Shown in pieces: positions 28,709 to 41,578 of a stretch of 64,000 nt of DNA (within the stretch, counting starts at the first letter, position 1; each line of letters starts with the position of its first letter). The notes under the pieces are model-generated. The model made no database searches, was not told the DNA's origin, and saw only the letters and a program-made list of their open reading frames with translations. A program made the position numbers and the translations under genes. The DNA comes from Symsagittifera roscoffensis (Eukaryota; Xenacoelomorpha; Acoela; Convolutidae), in NCBI RefSeq assembly GCF_963678635.1, contig NC_087064.1, positions 78,906,512 to 78,970,511 of the forward strand, in the 5' to 3' direction.

Positions 28709-29164
28709 GCCACAAACTGTATTTGAATTGAATTTCTAACATTTGAAGTTAAATGTTTCATATAACTTCATAACCTACCGATACTATGTCCTAGACTTAT
28801 ATCGAGATTTCAAAATCGCGCCATAAAATTTGGCTACCAAAAAAGCAAAGTTTTGACAAGTTTTTTGAATAGAGTATCAAGATATTAGTAATTTTCAAAA
28901 GCAGAAAAGGTAGAAAAGTCAAACAAAACCGAACAGTAAAGATTGAGTAGAACTTTTTCAAGCGAAAAGGAACAAAGTCGAAAAACGTCAGGTAGAGTTG
29001 AAGAAAATTGAAAGAGGACATCGTTCGACCGTTTCGATAGAGTGATGACTCGAAAACAGCCCATTCGATCACCTTACTTGAGCACGTCGAGCCCACTTTT
29101 TTTTCTGTATAGCACGGTCTAAACATGCCCGAATTCGACTGGGACGGCCAAAACATAAAGTGAT
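28709..29164. other. Intergenic between the F-box gene and the solo LTR
   Basis: A minus frame (29156-28797, 119 codons) is open but low-complexity, with no recognisable domain, and is not called. Nothing else seen. Confidence 0.3.
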
Positions 29165-29527
29165 CACCTCACTCCGTGTAGTCGGATGATGAGCTTAGAT
29201 CCGAGGACCTTCTCAGAGAGTAATTTCGTAAAAAGTACACTGTCTGTTTGTCACGCTATCTTATTTTAGGCCGAATAGATTTCTTAGGCTTACATCTCCT
29301 AGTCTCAATAGATCTAGTGATGTACTGGTTTACTGCAAAGTTAGAGGAGAGAAGAAAGCAACTGATTTCAATCATTATTCTTAATTCTCTGAACCACCAG
29401 GGTTTCATGTTTACGAATTAAGAATAAGATTTAGTCCTGAATTAAGATTAGTTAGTTATGAATATTTTACAGTGAAGTATTTTATAATATAATTTAAATA
29501 TCTAGTTTCAAATTAATTCCACCCATC
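29165..29527 (-). repeat. Diverged solo LTR related to 17,880-18,320
   Basis: It keeps the order of the blocks GAGTAATTTCG, GTCACGCTATCTTATTTT, TCAATAGATCTAG and TACTGGTTTA and ends at TTCCACCCATCCGG. No retroviral coding sequence adjoins it. It therefore probably marks an older insertion of the same or a sister family. Confidence 0.5.
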
Positions 29528-29529
29528 CG

Positions 29530-30085
29530 GTGTCTAAAGAAGTTTTTAAAATATGAATACTTTTGTACGGGAGTGTTTTCTTATTTCTTGAGAGAGTTGC
29601 TCAGAGAGACAATCAATTCTTGTCTGTGTCGGCGAAAAACATATGATGATGAGGAAAAATCGCGAATCCAGAGAGATTGAAGTGATGTGTAGAAAAATGG
29701 TAGTAGGGGTCAATTTCATATTTCAGAGCGAGACTAAGTGCATTCACACTACACGCTCACAATTGACCGAGTAGCGAGATAAAGGGTTGACTTTTCTGAG
29801 AGAAGTGTCAAGTGAAAAGGCATGCATGTAGAATTTGACATCGAAATTGCCGTTGTTCTGATTCAATGTAGTCCAATTTTTCTTTGTCAAATCAATACTT
29901 TTATCCAGAGAAAGTTGAGATTCTACGGCAAGCAAAAGCAGCGGACTAGCGATTTTGAAGTTGGAAAATTGTCGAGTGGTCATGTTCCTTTTTAGTGCAC
30001 GTGAAGTACTCTGTACAAATTTTCTTACAATTTTAAGGGTTGCAAGTTTAAGTTCACTCAAAACTTTAAGAAATATTGCTAAGAA
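29530..30085. other. Intergenic between solo LTR and tandem array
   Basis: No supported gene. A 105-codon minus frame (30061-29744) is open but unrecognised and not called. Confidence 0.3.
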
Positions 30086-30089
30086 ATGT

Positions 30090-33000
30090 CGCTACAAAAG
30101 GTTGAGAGATTTTCAAGCCAAAACTAAAACCCAAAGAACCAGACAAAAAACATCCTAACACAATGGATATGTCAAAAAATTTTACATACGAAAAAATGTT
30201 TCAACACGGCTCGGAAAAAACACCATGAGTCTCACAAGAAAAATAAAATGTTAAAACTAAAATCAGAAGAGCTTGTCGAAAGAAATACAATAGTTTTGAG
30301 CAATTATTAGCGGCGGAAAAGTTTTCCGGGAAAATTTTTAAGTAATTCAGGGCTTCACGAAGTATTTTCAAACAAAGGCAAAAGAAAACGAAAAATTTGA
30401 AACTTTTCTTACAGAGTTCAGTAAATTTTTCAATCATGTTAATCACGGCATTTTGTCGACTTGAAAATTTTAAAAAAAGATAAATTAATCGATCACCACT
30501 ATGTTAATTTTTTGTTTTTATTATATGAAGTAGCTAAAAGTTTCTAGAGAAATACAAACTTTTTTGAAAACAACTCATAGAAAGGATAAGAAAGCAACAC
30601 TTTCCAGCTCTAATTAAAAAGTTTACGAAAGTTTTTGAACATGTTTGTAAGTCACACACGAAAAAAAGTGGACTAGCCTCTTTAAAAAGTGATCTGAGAA
30701 TTACTAAATATTGTTATAACCGGGATCAAAAAGTACGAAATTTTAAATTTTGAGCCTCTGGATCGAGGAGCTCAAATTCGGTCATTTTTTTTTTCGTTTT
30801 ACTTGGTTCAGCCCGATTGTGTTTCAAAAGTGTTGTTTTGAACCAAGAAAATCAAAAAATATTTAATCACAAGGTTTCACCGGGATTAATTTTGATATTT
30901 GGGATTTGTTTGGTTGTTTTCTCTGTCATGCCTGTACAAGCATGGCCAACTATAAAAACATCGAAGGAAAAGCTCACTTTGGTTGAATACTACTATTTTT
31001 GTTCGGATCCCTTAATCAAAATTCGATCAAACATCGGACGGAAGAAGTAGGAAACAAAATAATTCAACTTCTTTGTCCGAGTATGTAGATTTGGGATATT
31101 ACACAATTGGTTCCTCAGTAAGTTGCATTTTGCTTAACAAATAGAAAATTGTTAGGAGCTGCTTGTCAACTTCTTCTTGCAAAAAACAATGTTTCACTGA
31201 ATTACGATGAAATAAATTAGGTGTTGACTGCAATCTGAAAACAAAAAGAGACCTGACTGCAACCTGAAATCAAAGTGTATAAGCAATATTTTTCCAAGGA
31301 GGCCAAACTAAGCTATTGCAAAGTTGATTACCAATAATTAAATCAGGTATTTTTTGATAACCCCTTTAACAAATACTGCTGTTCAAATACAGTTGTCATT
31401 GTTGAACACTGGTACAAAAGGGTGAGAGAATTTCGTGCCAAAATTTACCCCAAAGAATCAAACAAAGATTGTATTGTATTTACCACATTGAGTAAGTCTA
31501 TAAACTTGACGTATTTTATAACTTTGGAACAGAGCTCGGAAAAACACAATTAGTCTCACAATAGAAATAAATTATCAAAACTCAATTCGGTGTCAGAAGA
31601 GCTTGTTGAAAGCGGCGCAATAGTTTTCGAGCAAATACTAGCAGCGAAACGTTTTTCCGGGAAAATTATTAAGTAATTCATGGCTTTTTGGACGTAAAAC
31701 TAACAGAGTATAATACATTATAATCAAGAAAAAGCGGAATGTAACAAACTAAAAGCTGCCTTGATTTTGAATTTTTTTTTGCTTCCGTGGATGTCAATTC
31801 TTCTTTTATCTGCAAGGAAACAAATTTGAATAACCTACCATATTACAGCATATTGATTTTGTTGATAAAAAATTCCAAAATGTCTTCTAGATCAAACTTT
31901 GCACGAAGGAGCTCTGATATGCATTATTTCAGCTTCTTAGTCAGAATTTTCAGATTTGAGATATTATCAATATCGTTCCACAGCAGCATGCAAACTGAAA
32001 AGCGAATTAAAAGTTGTTAGGAGACTCTTTTTACGTTTTTCTAGTAAATAGTAAACACTCACTGATTAGCAATGCAATAAATCAGGTTTTTAAAGCAATT
32101 TAAAAACTGAAATACCATGGCTTAATTCTAACGGAGATTTCATTTTTCCTACTCTTAAGCTCGTGTAGTACCTTTTCGCAAATTCGTTTAACCATTTTTG
32201 CTGTTTAAATTCATTTGTCATTGTTGAACTTTGGTACAAAATGTTGAAAGATTTTCATGCCAAAACAATCGCCCTAAAAAAATACATAGATTTTACCACA
32301 TTGGATAAGTCAATCATTTTTATTTATGATTAAAATTTTGAACACAAATCGGAAAATTACAATTAGTCTGAAAATAAATTCAAAACGTTGAAACTAAAGT
32401 CAGAAGAGCTTGTTGAGAGCGATACAAAAGTTTTCGAGCAAATAAAAGAACCGGAAAGATTTCCAGGAAACTGTTTTAATTAATTCAGTGATTTTTGGAA
32501 GTAAAATTAACCGAGTATAATGCATTATAAACAAGAAAATGCGGAGTGTTACAAATCAAAAGCTGCCTTGATTTTGATTTTTTTATGCTTCCGTGGCTAT
32601 CAGTTTTTTTTTTCACTGAGGAACCAATTTACAGCATATTGATTTTGTAGATAAAAAATTATCCGAAATATCTTCTTCACTAAACGTAAAAAAAGCGATG
32701 ATACTGACGACTTGCCTAGTTTTTTGTTTGTGAAAACCAAATAAACGACAATAAAATTCTTGACCTCAAATGCTTTGTAAATCTTTGAAGAAGCCTTTTC
32801 CCGAGTATTGGAAAATGGTGATCATCAGTCCACTTTACAAGAAAAGTAAGCAAAAAACGATAACAAAAATTACTAACTAGGTTCACAGCATTTAGTAATC
32901 TCAAAAACAAATTTGGAATTAAAAGTTATCAGAAAGTTGTAAAAACATTATCAAAACAATTTTCAAGTATCCCAGTGCTGATAATAAAAAAAATTGTGCA

Positions 33001-36000
33001 CTCATATTTCAATTAGTGAATCTTAGTCAATTGGTTTACAAAGGTATAGAAAATGGGGAAAAATTTGGAAGACTTCTTACAGACTCCAATAAAAGTTTTA
33101 ATTGCGGAAACTTATTGAGATCAAAATTGGCAAACAAAATGGGGACAGTTTGATCGGTTACCATTATGTTAGTTTTGTCTTTAGGTTTTGATGTAGCAAT
33201 TATGTTTTTTGATAAAAACAATTTGTTTCAAATGGATTTCATAAAAAAAATAAAAATTACTTAGTTTTTCAGCTTAGATTGAAAAATTTAGAGCCCGGTT
33301 TTGCACATTTGTGTAAACCACACGCGAACAAAAGATACAAATTAGCCGTTTTCAGCAAACACCTGAAAACTACTGTTTAAGGTACATTTCGGATCAAACT
33401 GTACGAAACTTGGCTCACTGTATTAAGCAGCTCAGTTTCTCTCAGTTTTTTTACGTTTTTTTTGCTTCAGCCAAAAATGTGTTTTAAAAGTGTCTTTCTT
33501 ACACAAGTAATTCAGAAATATAAATAATCACAAGGTTTCACAGGGATTGTTTTTGAGGTTAGAAAAATAATTGGTTGTTTTGTATGTTATGCCTGTACAA
33601 ACATGGCTAACTAAAGAAAACATCGAACGCAAAACTATTTATGGATAAATACAACTGCTTCTGATCGAATCGTTAATCAAGATTCGATCAAACTTTGCTC
33701 TGACATGCGTTATTTTAGCTTTTTGTTCAGAACTATCAGATTTGAGAGAAAATTTAGTTGGTTCCACAGTAGCATGGAAATTGACTCAAGCGGAAGAAAA
33801 ATAAATAGATGTTTCAAGTTACGTATTTCTAGCAAATAAAAAATACTCACTGAATTACAATGCAATAAATCAGCTGTTTAAAATACGATGGCAAAAATAA
33901 AATACGATGGCTTAATTCTAACAGAGATTTTATTTTTCTACGCTAAACTTGTGTAGTATCTTTTCGCAAATTCAGTTTGAGACGAAGTTTTTAACTTGTT
34001 TTGAGAAAAATATTGCTACATGTATGATTGATTTGCTTTTCTCAGCGAGGAGATTCGAATAACAGATATGCGAATTTTTTTCAAGTTCAAAACAAATTCA
34101 AGAAAATTTCAGATCTTTTCCTTTTGAAAAAATTTCAATTTTTAGTCATCAATTTGTATAAACGTGACTTCGCCAAGGAGTCCACACTAAGCTGTAGCAA
34201 AGTTGATTACAAACAAAAAATCAGGTAGTTTTTGATGACCCGTTTAACAAATATTGCTGAACAAACCCAATAGTCATTGTTGAGATTTTCATGCCAAAAC
34301 AATCACCCAAAAACCAAACATAGATTATTTTTACCACATTGTATAAATCAATCAACTTCACATAAGATAAATTTTTGAACAAAGCTCAGAAAAAAACAAT
34401 TAGTCTCAAAATTAAAATAAACCGAGTTTGAAAAAACTACCATTTTACAGCATACTGACTTTGTAGATCGAAAGTTTTCCAAAATATCTTCTTCACTAAA
34501 CGTAAAAAGCGGTGATACTGACGAGTTGCTTATTTTTTTGTTTGTGAAAACCAAACAAACAACAATAACATTCTAGGTTTCAAATGTTTCGTAAGACTTT
34601 TAAAGAAGCTTTTTTCCCGAATATTGGAAAAGGGTGATCAACAGATTTTTTTCAAAGAAGTAAGCTAAAAACAGTGAAAAAAAAAAGTTGCAACTAGCTT
34701 CACAACATTAAGTTAATTCGAAATATTTGGAATTATTAGTTATTAAAAGGTTGTAAAAAGATATTCAACTTACTTTTCAAAAATCCCAGTGCTGTTCACA
34801 AAAATAATCTTGCACTCATATTGCAATTACTGAAGTTTAATCAATTGGTTTAAAAAGGTATAGAAAACGGGAAAAAATTTGGAAGCCTTCTTACAGACTC
34901 CAGTAAAAATTTTGATCGTGTGAAATTGCGGAAAATTATCCAGATCAAAAATTTTCAAAAAAAAATGGGGATAATTTAATCGTTTACCACTATGTTAGTT
35001 TTGTCTTTAGGTTTTGATGAAGCAATTAATGTTTTGATAAAAAAATTTGTTTCAAAAAAATTTCATAAAAAATAAAACTTCTTAGTTTTTCAGCTGAAAT
35101 TGAAATATTTAAAGCCCGGTTGTGCACATTTGTGTAAACCACACGCGAAAAAAAAAGATAAAAACTGGACTTTTTCAACAAACACCTGAAACTTACTGTT
35201 TATTGGTTCATTTCGGATCAAACTGTACGAAACTTGAGTTTTGGCTTAGGGAACCCAGTTTCTGTCAGTATTTTACCTTTTAATTGCTTCAGCTGAAAAT
35301 GTGTTTAAAAGGTGTTTTTTTTTACACCAGAAAGCCAAAAAATATATAATCACGAATTTTACAGAAATTGTTTTCGAGATTCGATAATTAATTATTGTTT
35401 TTTTTTGTATCATACCTGTATAAACATGGCTAACTAAAGAGAACACTGAACAAAAAAGCTATTTTTGCATCTATACAACTGCTTTTGATCAAAAAGCCAA
35501 TCAAGATTCGATCCAACTTTGCACGGAGGAGCTATGACGTGCTTTATTTGAGCTTTTTGGTGAGACATTTTAGATTTGAGATAAGACTAAATTAGTTTTG
35601 CAGTATTATTTGAATCGACTCAAGCGAGGAAAATTTAATAGGATTATTTTGTTACGTACTTCTAGCATGTAGTAACTCCACACTGAAATACAATGCAATA
35701 AATCAGGTGTTTGGAGTAATTTTGAAACTAAAATACTATGGCTTAAATCTACACGGAGACTTCTTTTTCCTCCTTTAAACTTGTGTCGCATCTTTTCGTC
35801 AAGTCCAATTGAGATGAGCTTTTAACCTGTTTTGAGAATCATGATCTTACTCAGAAAGTCGTTTTCGAAAATGGTTAGCAAGTTATACTTGATTTGATTC
35901 TTTCAACAGATATTCTAATAGCCGATACTCGAAAATTTGAAGTCTAACAAGAAACTCATGAAAATATCAAATCATTTCATTCTAAGAAGGAAAAGCAATA

Positions 36001-36540
36001 TTGAGTCACTGTTTTATTTAAAAGTCATTTTGCCAAGGAGTCCTAAGTGAGTTTTTGCAAAATTGCTTGCATAAAATTATATCAGCTATTTTTTGAAAAT
36101 CCGCTAACACATACTGCTGGTCAAATGCACTAGTCAAGGTTACACAAGGGAATAGTGCAATAGGTTGAGAGAGTTTCAAGCTATTTTAGTATCCCAAAGA
36201 ATCAAGCATAGAACATATCTACCACATTGGATAAGTCAATAAACTTATTAGACAATAAAAAAATTTAACAAAGCTCGAAATTAGTCTCAAAGTAAAAAAA
36301 AAACAATTAGATTAAAATCCGAAGAGCTTGCTGAAGCACATAAAATAGTTTTTGAGCAAATGTTAACCCCAAAAGTGTTTTGTTACCCTCCTTACAGACT
36401 TCAATAAAGCTTTCAATCCTGTTATTCAGGGCAATTTGATGCAAAAACTCACCGCACAGGGATTTTGACTCAAGAAATTGAAGTTGATTAAACACTACCT
36501 GACTGAAAAGTCTCAAGTTGATCGAGTTTATGGAAATTTT
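30090..36540. repeat. Degenerate tandem array with units of about 0.8-2 kb
   Basis: The block GTTGAGAG/ATTTTCA..CCAAAA recurs near 30099, 31421, 32241, 34283 and 36158. A CAGAAGAGCTTGT block recurs near 30265, 31593, 32402 and (changed) 36319, and CCTGTACAA.CATGGC near 30932, 33592 and 35414. The order of blocks is kept, while spacing varies by internal deletions. A frame at 30817-31050 with a hydrophobic segment is not preserved in the other units, so it is not a gene. The origin (a decayed transposon or satellite) is unknown. Confidence 0.65.
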
Positions 36541-36819
36541 TCGAAATCAGAAATAGTTGGATGGAGTGGTGTAACACAGGGCAGCATTTGATTTCCTTTT
36601 TTCCTGTTTCTCATAAGAAACCTGCCAAGTTGCTGCAAAACTGTTATTACCATATTAATGACAAATTATGCATTTATAACCTTTAATTTGAGATGGGTCA
36701 GTTTTAAAATGATCTCGACAGACTAAATGAAAGAAGTTAGAAATCAACATGCCTTTCAAAATAAAAAATTGCACTCATTTGAATATTTGCACTCATTTGA
36801 TGTTTTGGGAGACCTCATA

Positions 36820-37610
36820 AGAATGAACACCTGGACAAAGCATGTTTAAAACGTTTTTTAAAACGATTTTGACAGTGTAAAAGAAGGACGTTGGAAAACA
36901 GCCTGCCTTTCATTGATCGAAAAAAGCATGCCAACTGCCAACGAACCCAAATGAAGTCAAACATGCCAACTGCCATAAAGATATAAGTTTGATCATTTTG
37001 GTAGACAACACTGAAATAGAGACATGGACAAAGCATGTCTAAAACAATTTTTAAAACGATCTCGCCAGTTTAAGTGAAGGACGTTGAAAACAGCCTGCCT
37101 TTCATTTGATCGAAAAACGCATGCCGACTGCCAACGAACCCAAACGAAAATAAACAAGCACACTGCCAAAAAGATCTAGGGTTGATCAATTTGGTAGACA
37201 TCACTGGAATGAACACGTGGACAAAGAATGAACAAATGACTAATAAATTGCTGCAAATTTGTTACTCCCATATTGTTTGCCGACTATGCGAAACTTGTAA
37301 CATTAAAATTGGGATTGGACAATTTTAAAACAATCTCGACAGTATTAATGAATTACGTTGGAAATCAACATGCCTTTCAACATGGAAAAGTGCACTCATT
37401 TGATTTTTTGCACTCATTTAAAATTTTGGGAGAATTCGGCTGGAATGAACACATGGACAAAGCATGCATGAAACCATTTTTAAAGTAGTTTAAAATAGTT
37501 TTAAGTTCAGCTGAAACAAAATCAAACATGTCGACTGCCAAAAAGATATAGACTTGATTTTTTAGGCAAACCTCAGCTGGAATGAACTTATGGACATAGC
37601 CTGTCCAAAA
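36820..37610. repeat. Shorter tandem array, units of about 190 bp
   Basis: TGGACAAAGCATG and nearby TTTTTAAA(A)CGAT(T/C)T recur near 36832, 37024, 37214 and 37454, with a weaker unit near 37590. Between them GCCTGCCTTTCATT..GATCGAAAAA and CCAACTGCCAACGAACCCAAA also repeat. The open minus frames over it only mirror the repeat. Confidence 0.6.
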
Positions 37611-38284
37611 TCGAATAGAGTATTGTTCATGGTAAGGAGATTGCATCGGAGTGCATATCGAAGTTTTTAGGTATCAATAGTTTTTTCAGTAAAATCAAAT
37701 GCATTTCCCTGTCTCGGATTAAACAATTTTGTGTTATCAAATTTGAAATCACATAGAATAGACATTTATGTTGATTTTTAGTAGAAGTGTTTTGTACAAA
37801 GAAAAACTAAGACAGCTGCAAATTTTGCCTAGGTCAATATAATCGAACAAATTGTTATTTCTTGCAAAAAATATAGTAAAACGTTACGATACCATTTTGC
37901 TTGATATCCTTTATTAAAATGATCTCTCTCATGTTCCTCTGTTTCAGCTTATAAAGACCATCAGAAAACAAATGCAATCATAAAATTGACTTTCGAATAT
38001 GTCGCGTTGCAAACGCTCTTAGAACTGATTTAAGAAACTGGACTGGTTTGAAAGGTACCCTACTCAAGCTGTTCTAAAAAAATTTGAGCTTCACGAAACA
38101 CTTTGAAGCTTGCATGTGAACGCGCGATATACAATTGCAGAAGTAATCTAGTGATCGAAAACGGGTGACGAGTGCATTGACGGTGCCTGGACCACTTGTG
38201 GAGAAACAGAATCCTTAGTACGACTACCTTATTTTTTCTCCAAAATTACACACTGTCTAAGAAAAAGTAAAGAACAATGGATCG
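37611..38284. other. Intergenic, no supported gene
   Basis: No ORF, RNA gene or clear repeat recognised. Confidence 0.35.
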
Positions 38285-38445
38285 TATTCACAGCGCCGAA
38301 AATTGAAAACCTATTCACAACGTCGAAAACCAAAATCTATCCACAACTTCGAAAATTATATTGCCATTAACAACTCCAACAATTATAAAGCTATTCACGA
38401 CGCGGAAATTTTAAAAGCTACACTCAACGCAAATTGATCAATTAA
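38285..38445. repeat. 27-bp minisatellite, about 6 copies
   Basis: Units of the type TATTCACAACGTCGAAAAT.. begin at 38285, 38312, 38338, 38365, 38392 and 38419, a near-constant 27-base period. Confidence 0.7.
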
Positions 38446-38664
38446 ATACAATTCTGCGAAATAAAAACACAATATCATTGTTTTAAGCAATTTGTGAAAA
38501 CTATTTAAAAAACGGAGATTTCATACAAAATTGAAGCGGTCAAGCATTCTTACTGCAGAGGAGCCTGGACCGTGAACGATTACTAGACTGTGATATCGGA
38601 AATTTGCTGCAAATAATAATTCTCCAACCAACTATTTGTAATTTGGAATAAAAAATTTTTTCGA

Positions 38665-38765
38665 ATAATGAATAATTTTTTCAATTTCAGCGCTCTGAAT
38701 AGCTTTTTGGTTTTCGGCCTTGTCAATAGTTTTTTAAATTTCGTTGCTGTTAATACCAACCACAC
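38665..38765. repeat. Inverted copies of the 27-bp unit
   Basis: On the minus strand this stretch reads CTATTGACAAGGCCGAAAAC..CTATTCAGAGCGCTGAAATT, the same 27-30 base unit as the minisatellite at 38285, in opposite orientation and about 220 bases away. The two arrays could pair. Confidence 0.5.
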
Positions 38766-38894
38766 ATATTGACTCCAATCATTTGAGCCACAAAAGCGCA
38801 AAAGGTTGTGTCTCTGTTCCGTGAGACAATGACTATGGAATCTTTTTTACAAGCCTAATATGTGAACTTGATTGAAAGAATGTTACAGAGTGAA

Positions 38895-39075
38895 AACTTC
38901 GCGATAGTTGGAAAGCGAATGTATCGTATGAAAAAAGATTTAACGGTGATTTAGTTACTTTATTTTGCGGGTAAATGAAGTGAAGAAACTCTGGGAAAAA
39001 TAGCATTGGTTCTTAATTGAGTTTACATGTGAACAATTAACTTGCCATTTAAAACATGCTTTGTTTGCTTCAACA
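38895..39075. repeat. Dispersed repeat left of the BEL array, related to 51,625-52,180
   Basis: CGCGATAG(T/C)TGGAAAG, GATGATTTAGTTAC-like and CTTGCCATTTAAAACATGCTTTG are found here and again in the same order on the right side of the BEL array. The BEL copies may have inserted into, or been duplicated within, an older element. Confidence 0.4.
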
Positions 39076-39507
39076 GTACCGCCCTTGCTGATCTTTGATC
39101 AATCTTTTTAAGTTTAGGATAAAGACGAAATTTGGATGCAGTAAAGAACAAGGCGTTTGTGAAGTTGTCGAAATTGGTTGCGCGGAAGGTGAAAGTTGTG
39201 AAGAAGGAAGCGAAGGTGAACTGGGAAAATCGGATGGTCCTCAGGCGGCTGCAGGTGTTTGATGCAACCACTGATGCTGTCTGAAAAAGAGTAGAAAACG
39301 TCGTTATAGGAGATGTCCTAAGGATGGGTTCGGAAGAAGGATGAGGAGGAAGACTTGGATGACTTACCAATGTTTTTGAGATATTTTTTTGTTTTTGATC
39401 TGTATGTCTGTAGAGTTCTGTATCTCTCATTGTCTTTCATGAGCAATTTCCGCAATCTTAAAATTAGTCGTGTACTAAGCTTCCCATTTCTTGTTTTACT
39501 TACACTA
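39076..39507. other. Boundary region left of BEL copy A
   Basis: A 135-codon minus frame (39430-39023) is open and Thr/Phe-rich but unrecognised. The LTR expected next to copy A is absent here. Confidence 0.3.
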
Positions 39508-40440
39508 CCCTCACTTGGCTATCGTTTCCGGCATATACATTTTCCACTATTTCAAGTGGCCATGATAAAAGGAGTTATCATCATCAGTTATGTATACTAG
39601 ATCTCACTTTTTCAAGTTTTGCTTTTCTACACGGTTCTTGCGTACTTGCATAGCGGTTAAATATTCAAAGGTAACTTTCTTCCAGATTTCTTCCATCAGT
39701 TTGTGCTTGTTCTTTAATCGTTTTTCCGGCAATTTTTTTTTTCAGTAAGCTCATCATTAGTAGGATTAGCCACACTGGGCAATTGACTCGACTTGAAGCC
39801 ATTCAGCAGCATTGATAGAGTAAATGGCACAGTGTCTTTGGCATCGTCCGAGATTGTTGTGATCGGTCTTGAGTTCAGTATATCTTCTAGCTGACAATGC
39901 GATATGTACATCTCATCAAGCTTAAGTTTTCCTCCCTTGCCCATTGTCTTGTGATAGACACAATTCATTAAATTAACGGCAGCTTCCCACAGTCCTACGA
40001 AGCTTGGAGCCCTTGCATGTATAGTAGTTGAAACCTAAGTCTCGAACATGATCAGGGAGGCTGTCTATTTTGTGTCTATCCATTAGAAGTCTCTTCACTT
40101 AAATTAGCTCGGTGAGTGATCCGATGAAATTGGTTCCATTATCGAAGAAGATATGTTTGGGGAATTCTCGTCGAGCAATGCACCTTCTGATAACCAACAA
40201 ACATTCTTCTGTATCCAAGGTTTTTTGAAATATCCAAATGGATTGCTTTAGTAGAAAAGCAAATGAAAACTACTATTTAACACGTGAATATTTGATCGGC
40301 TTCCTTTTAGTAAATTGGTCCTGCTAAGTCGATACCAACATAAGAGAATGGCTGTGATGGGTTGACTCTCTCACGGAGGTAATCTCCCATCAGCTGATTC
40401 CTTGCTCTACGATAGAACCTGAAGCAAGTTCCCTATAATT
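39508..40440 (-). pseudogene. BEL/Pao integrase remnant, copy A
   Basis: The minus frame 39968-39714 contains LEDILNSRPITTISDD, the hallmark 'ILNSRPL' block near the end of BEL/Pao integrases. The upstream catalytic core is broken into other frames. Nearly identical to 45109-46040. Confidence 0.7.
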
Positions 40441-40447
40441 GCTCGCT

Positions 40448-41002
40448 CTATCGTCTTGACTCGTATGATTCAGAACTACTGCCGAGTGTAGCAACATAGG
40501 CTTTCAGTCCACAGCGTAGCTGAACATTGAGACTATGGCGGATCACAGTTCTCCAAAATTGAGTGTTCAGAGACAAGATCATCTGAAATTTTGCTTTCTC
40601 GTTTAGGAAATCAACTTTTAGCAATCCATCATCGTCTATGAATATGTATATTTGAAGCAGGTTGGATTTCCGGCTAAAATCTTGTCTGTTTCTTATTCCT
40701 TTCAATTCTTCGTCGAAATGCTGCTCCTGATTATCTCGGTTGAATAGGTCTACTCCTAACTTTCGAAGCTGATTACGATCGTCGATGTTTTTCTTTAGAA
40801 TTTTCAGAGCTATTTTTGTGACTAAAACTCCTATGCGTAGAGCTTTAGCAAAGGATCCCCATCGTTCCAAATCGATGAACTCTTCGCTCTTTTTGTCTGC
40901 CCGACGTTTAGTTGCTTTTGTTGCTTGCATGGTTTCCTCCCCGCCAGCTGCCTCAGTGAGCAGGATGGTTTCGTCGAATGACCTTTTCGTTCTTCGCTTC
41001 AT
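40448..41002 (-). pseudogene. BEL/Pao linker between RNase H and integrase, copy A
   Basis: This 184-codon frame ends with FIDDDGLLKVDFLNEKAKFQ and a following His-containing block, which fits the stretch leading into the integrase zinc region of Pao-type polyproteins. It is nearly identical to 46045-46599. Confidence 0.6.
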
Positions 41003-41578
41003 CTATTTCACGAGTTGTTGGCTGTGATGGAATAGAAACTTCATTTGTTTGCAACCAAGAGGGCTCTGACCACCAAAGCTGCAAATTTTGTAGTTCAGCT
41101 GCTGATACTGCGTTGTATGATCGGCCGGGTTTGATGAGCCGGAAAATGTTTTCATTTGTCGGCTGGTAGCATCTGTTGAACTTTGCAAAACTTGTGGCCA
41201 CAAAAATGGAATACCTGTTTGGCGTTGATCTTATCCAAGCAAGTGCTATTGTTGAATCACTGCAGGCGCTGACATCTACCACAAATTGCAAAGTCTGGAT
41301 TGACTTCAAGACACATTTCAGGAGTTTACAGCCCAGATCAATTGAAAAAAAGCTCAAGTCTTCGAAAGCAAGCTGTCTTCCTTGGTGCAAGTCGTGATTT
41401 GGTGACTAGCTAAGAAGTGTGGTTTCCTGCATCTGAATTTGTTCTGGCATAGATAGCTGCTCCATGATCCATCTCCGATGCATCTCAGAAGAGATGAAGA
41501 TCGACTTGCTGGAAACTGTCCTTCGCCAAGCACCGAGGTACAGCCAGGGAAGACTAAATTCCTGAACAATCCATCCAT
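40953..41578 (-). pseudogene. BEL/Pao RNase H remnant, copy A
   Basis: The frames contain CSDSTIALAWIRSTPNRY and LWWSEPSWLQ, characteristic of the Pao-family RNase H and its downstream segment. A frame change around 41370 separates the two parts. Confidence 0.75.

Noticed and set aside
29023-29156. Gene antisense to the region after the F-box gene (29156-28797)
   Set aside because: Low-complexity, no domain, no splice or promoter context.
30817-31050. 77-residue protein with a hydrophobic segment
   Set aside because: It lies in a repeated unit and the frame is destroyed in the other copies.
36820-37610. CRISPR-like spaced repeats
   Set aside because: Units are long, diverged and in an animal genome; this is an ordinary satellite.
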